A DNA stretch of 64,000 bases, taken from assembly GCA_963755705.1 (NCBI GenBank), contig CAVWKW010000003.1, positions 1-64,000 on the forward strand, in the 5' to 3' direction. The DNA comes from JBARDN01 sp963755705 (GTDB taxonomy: Bacteria; Desulfobacterota; Binatia; Binatales; Binataceae). Under the pieces are notes generated by a model that was given only the letters and a program-made list of their open reading frames with translations, was not told where the DNA came from and ran no database searches. How positions within the stretch are numbered: position 1 is the stretch's first letter; each line of letters begins with the position of its first letter. The translations under genes and the position numbers were made by a program. Shown piece by piece: positions 62,167 through 64,000 of the stretch.

Positions 62167-63699
62167 ATGACCCCACCGGCTAAACCCAACCGGCGCATTT
62201 CCCGCGCTGACCGCGTTCACGCTTTGAGCTCGGTCCCTCGTCCGGCGGCGCAGATTGCACTGCCGCGTCCTAATCGCCAGCTATCAAGCCTGTTCCAGTT
62301 TGGTTCGCTGCTGTTCGCCGATCTGGCTGCGCTTACAATCTCCGCCTTGGTAGCGTACGCGGTATGGGGCTTTGGTGAAGCTGGACAGCCGTTCCTGATG
62401 TACGCGCGTTTGTTTCCGTCGCTGGCGCTGTTTCCTTTCATCTATGCCGCGTTCGGACTTTACCCGGGATTTGGACTTGGTGCTCCGGAAATAATCCGGC
62501 GTCTGGTATCCGCTACCAGCCTCACCTACGTGCTGCTGGCGGGCGCGACCTTTATCGTGAAGCTGGCGCCCGAGTACTCGCGCGTGACGTTCGGAATCGC
62601 CTGGTTCCTCAGCCTGGTGATGCTTCCGCTGGTACGCTTTATAGTATTAACTATCGTGCGCAAGTTTCCGTGGTGGGGCGAGCCGACGGTCGTGATCGGC
62701 AATCCCTCCCAGATCGAGTTGACGATGGACTTGCTGCGCGACGCAAAGTCACTCGGCTATCGCGTGGTCGGAGTATTGTGCTCCGATCCTGAATTCCGCG
62801 GAAAAGAAATCGACGGCGTGCGGGTTCTGGGCGGACATGAGCTTGCTCCGGAAATTTCGGGTGCAGGCGTTAGCACCGCGATCGTGTGGGGCGGTTCGCG
62901 GGGCGGCTATACCGGACGCAACGGAACGCTGGATCGGGCAAATCAAATCGGATGGCTCCAGCGCCAATTCCGGCACGTCGTAATCCTGCGCGGTGATGAC
63001 GGCTTGCCAGTCGAGCACGTCCAGGTGCGCAACCTCGGCACCGTATTAGGAATAGAATTCTCCAACGAATTGCTGCGTCCCGAAAATCGGGTTGTCAAAC
63101 GCGCGCTTGATTTGATCCTGGGAACCATGTTTCTGGCCATCGCCGCTCCGATCATTATCGTCTGCGGGGCGATTGTCAAAATAGTCAGTCCGGGACCGAT
63201 GTTCTATGGTCAGGAACGCGAAGGCCTGGACGGCAAGAAGATCAAGATGTGGAAGCTGCGCACGATGCACGTCGATGCAGAGCGGCGCCTGGCCGATCAT
63301 CTCGCCGCCGATCCCGCATTGCGCGCCGAATGGGAAGCCAAGCTCAAGCTCAAGCACGATCCGCGAGTAGTCAGGGGTATCGGCTCGTTCCTGCGTCGCT
63401 TCAGTATTGACGAGCTGCCGCAGCTTTTCTGCGTCCTCGGCGGCACGATGAGCCTGGTCGGGCCGCGCCCGTTGCCTGATTATCATCTCGGGATTTTTCC
63501 GCGCGAATTTCGTGAGCTGCGCCGCACTGTTCGTCCCGGGCTTACCGGAATGTGGCAGGTGACAGTACGAAATTCCGGCGGTCTCGAAGAGCATCAGCGC
63601 TATGATTCCTACTACGTGCGCAACTGGTCGATGTGGCTGGATTTTTACGTGATGGCGAAGACGGCGTTCGCGGTTCTCGCGGCCCGGGGCGCATACTGA
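62167..63699 (+). CDS. Polyprenyl-phosphate sugar phosphotransferase (WbaP/WcaJ-like)
   Basis: A 510-residue initiating transferase. Four N-terminal helices (about 40-160) are followed by a Rossmann-like CoA-binding-type segment (PTVVIGNPSQIELTMDLL). The catalytic domain (about 305-510) has GPMFYGQEREGLDGKKIKMW, KLRTM, IDELPQLFCVLGGTMSLVGP and LPDYHLG, ending RPGLTGMWQVTVRNSG. It should load the first sugar-1-phosphate on undecaprenyl phosphate. Confidence 0.93.
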   Translation: MTPPAKPNRRISRADRVHALSSVPRPAAQIALPRPNRQLSSLFQFGSLLFADLAALTISALVAYAVWGFGEAGQPFLMYARLFPSLALFPFIYAAFGLYPGFGLGAPEIIRRLVSATSLTYVLLAGATFIVKLAPEYSRVTFGIAWFLSLVMLPLVRFIVLTIVRKFPWWGEPTVVIGNPSQIELTMDLLRDAKSLGYRVVGVLCSDPEFRGKEIDGVRVLGGHELAPEISGAGVSTAIVWGGSRGGYTGRNGTLDRANQIGWLQRQFRHVVILRGDDGLPVEHVQVRNLGTVLGIEFSNELLRPENRVVKRALDLILGTMFLAIAAPIIIVCGAIVKIVSPGPMFYGQEREGLDGKKIKMWKLRTMHVDAERRLADHLAADPALRAEWEAKLKLKHDPRVVRGIGSFLRRFSIDELPQLFCVLGGTMSLVGPRPLPDYHLGIFPREFRELRRTVRPGLTGMWQVTVRNSGGLEEHQRYDSYYVRNWSMWLDFYVMAKTAFAVLAARGAY

Positions 63700-64000
63700 T
63701 GGCAGTTTCACCAAATCTCATTCAAGCCGATAGCCCGACAATACCGGCGTCATCTCGCTGGCGTCCCGCGCCGACTTATCCTCCGGCCCGGCAGCCCAGG
63801 CGCACGCGAAGGCCCTCACGGATGCGCAAGATGCTGTCGCTGCGTCCGTTTCGTTTGGAAATCCTCTTGATCATCGGATACGTCGTGGCGACGCGGCTAT
63901 TCTCACTCTCCGCGGCCAAGGTGGGAATCAATCTCGGTCCGGTTCCGCTGTTCCTAACTGATTTGACGCTCTTGGCGCTGATTGGCCTCGCGATGCTCAG
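63699..64000 (+). CDS. Membrane protein, truncated by window end (O-antigen-ligase-like?)
   Basis: ATG 63699 overlaps the preceding stop by one base (TGATG). About 100 residues are visible: a Pro/Arg-rich cytoplasmic head, then two hydrophobic segments, FRLEILLIIGYVVATRLFSL and LTDLTLLALIGLAML. The layout suits an O-antigen ligase/polymerase or similar multi-span protein, but this is a guess from position. Confidence 0.6.
   Translation, partial: MAVSPNLIQADSPTIPASSRWRPAPTYPPARQPRRTRRPSRMRKMLSLRPFRLEILLIIGYVVATRLFSLSAAKVGINLGPVPLFLTDLTLLALIGLAML

Noticed and set aside
1..64000. CRISPR arrays, complete insertion sequences, prophage genes or toxin-antitoxin pairs
   Set aside because: I looked for regular spaced repeats, transposase or integrase motifs and phage genes and found none beyond the small palindromic elements listed.

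Overview
The window is 64 kb of high-G+C DNA with tightly packed genes from a Gram-negative bacterium. Evidence for an outer membrane is a BamD-type lipoprotein, a TonB-dependent receptor and a Wza-type export lipoprotein. The mix of flavin-dependent monooxygenase, phytanoyl-CoA dioxygenase, 4-hydroxyphenylacetate-type meta-cleavage genes and dispersed palindromic repeats fits an uncultured soil lineage such as Binatota or another former deltaproteobacterial phylum. That placement is inference; no marker gene here fixes it.

Layout. The window opens inside a tRNA-Ser (minus strand). At 0.7-4 kb lie a secreted beta-propeller protein and three very small stress or membrane proteins, including a CsbD-like protein. 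At 4.1-7 kb a TetR regulator, a luciferase-like monooxygenase and an alpha/beta hydrolase overlap by ATGA, behind a good sigma-70 promoter and two abutting palindromes that look like the TetR operator. At 7.3-15.2 kb is a redox and metal island: SCO1-like, rhodanese and MauE/DoxX proteins on plus, facing a multicopper oxidase, a TonB-dependent receptor with a Fur-like box over its promoter, and a YedY-like molybdoprotein with a cytochrome b partner. At 15.2-28.3 kb is mostly metabolism: a HisN-like phosphatase, FGGY kinase, a PPOX gene broken by one amber codon, PhyH, a DGPF/ECF42 sigma module, enoyl-CoA hydratase, an M20 peptidase, a BamD-like lipoprotein with an extra C-terminal domain, and TrmB. 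Two intergenic islands (27.1-27.7 and 28.3-29.4 kb) are packed with inverted repeats.

At 29.4-33.2 kb an hpaE-hpaD-hpaB-like operon should hydroxylate a phenolic acid, open the ring and oxidise the semialdehyde. At 33.4-41 kb are single housekeeping or unknown genes: a Lon-N domain protein, metallo-beta-lactamase fold hydrolase, dodecin, GNAT, a bc1-type Rieske protein without its cytochrome b, and a TolB-like propeller.

From 41 kb to the end is an exopolysaccharide locus. An NtrB/NtrC-type two-component pair on minus faces about 20 kb of plus-strand genes: a zincin-like lipoprotein, a small secreted protein, Wza-like exporter, Wzz-BY-kinase, an O-antigen-ligase/TPR fusion, methyltransferase, nucleotidyltransferase, polysaccharide deacetylase, four GT2 glycosyltransferases, a Wzx-like flippase, a WecG/TagA glycosyltransferase, a WbaP-like initiating sugar transferase, and the start of another membrane protein cut by the window edge. 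Together these make a nearly complete Wzx/Wzy-type pathway: priming, chain building, flipping, polymerisation, length control and export.
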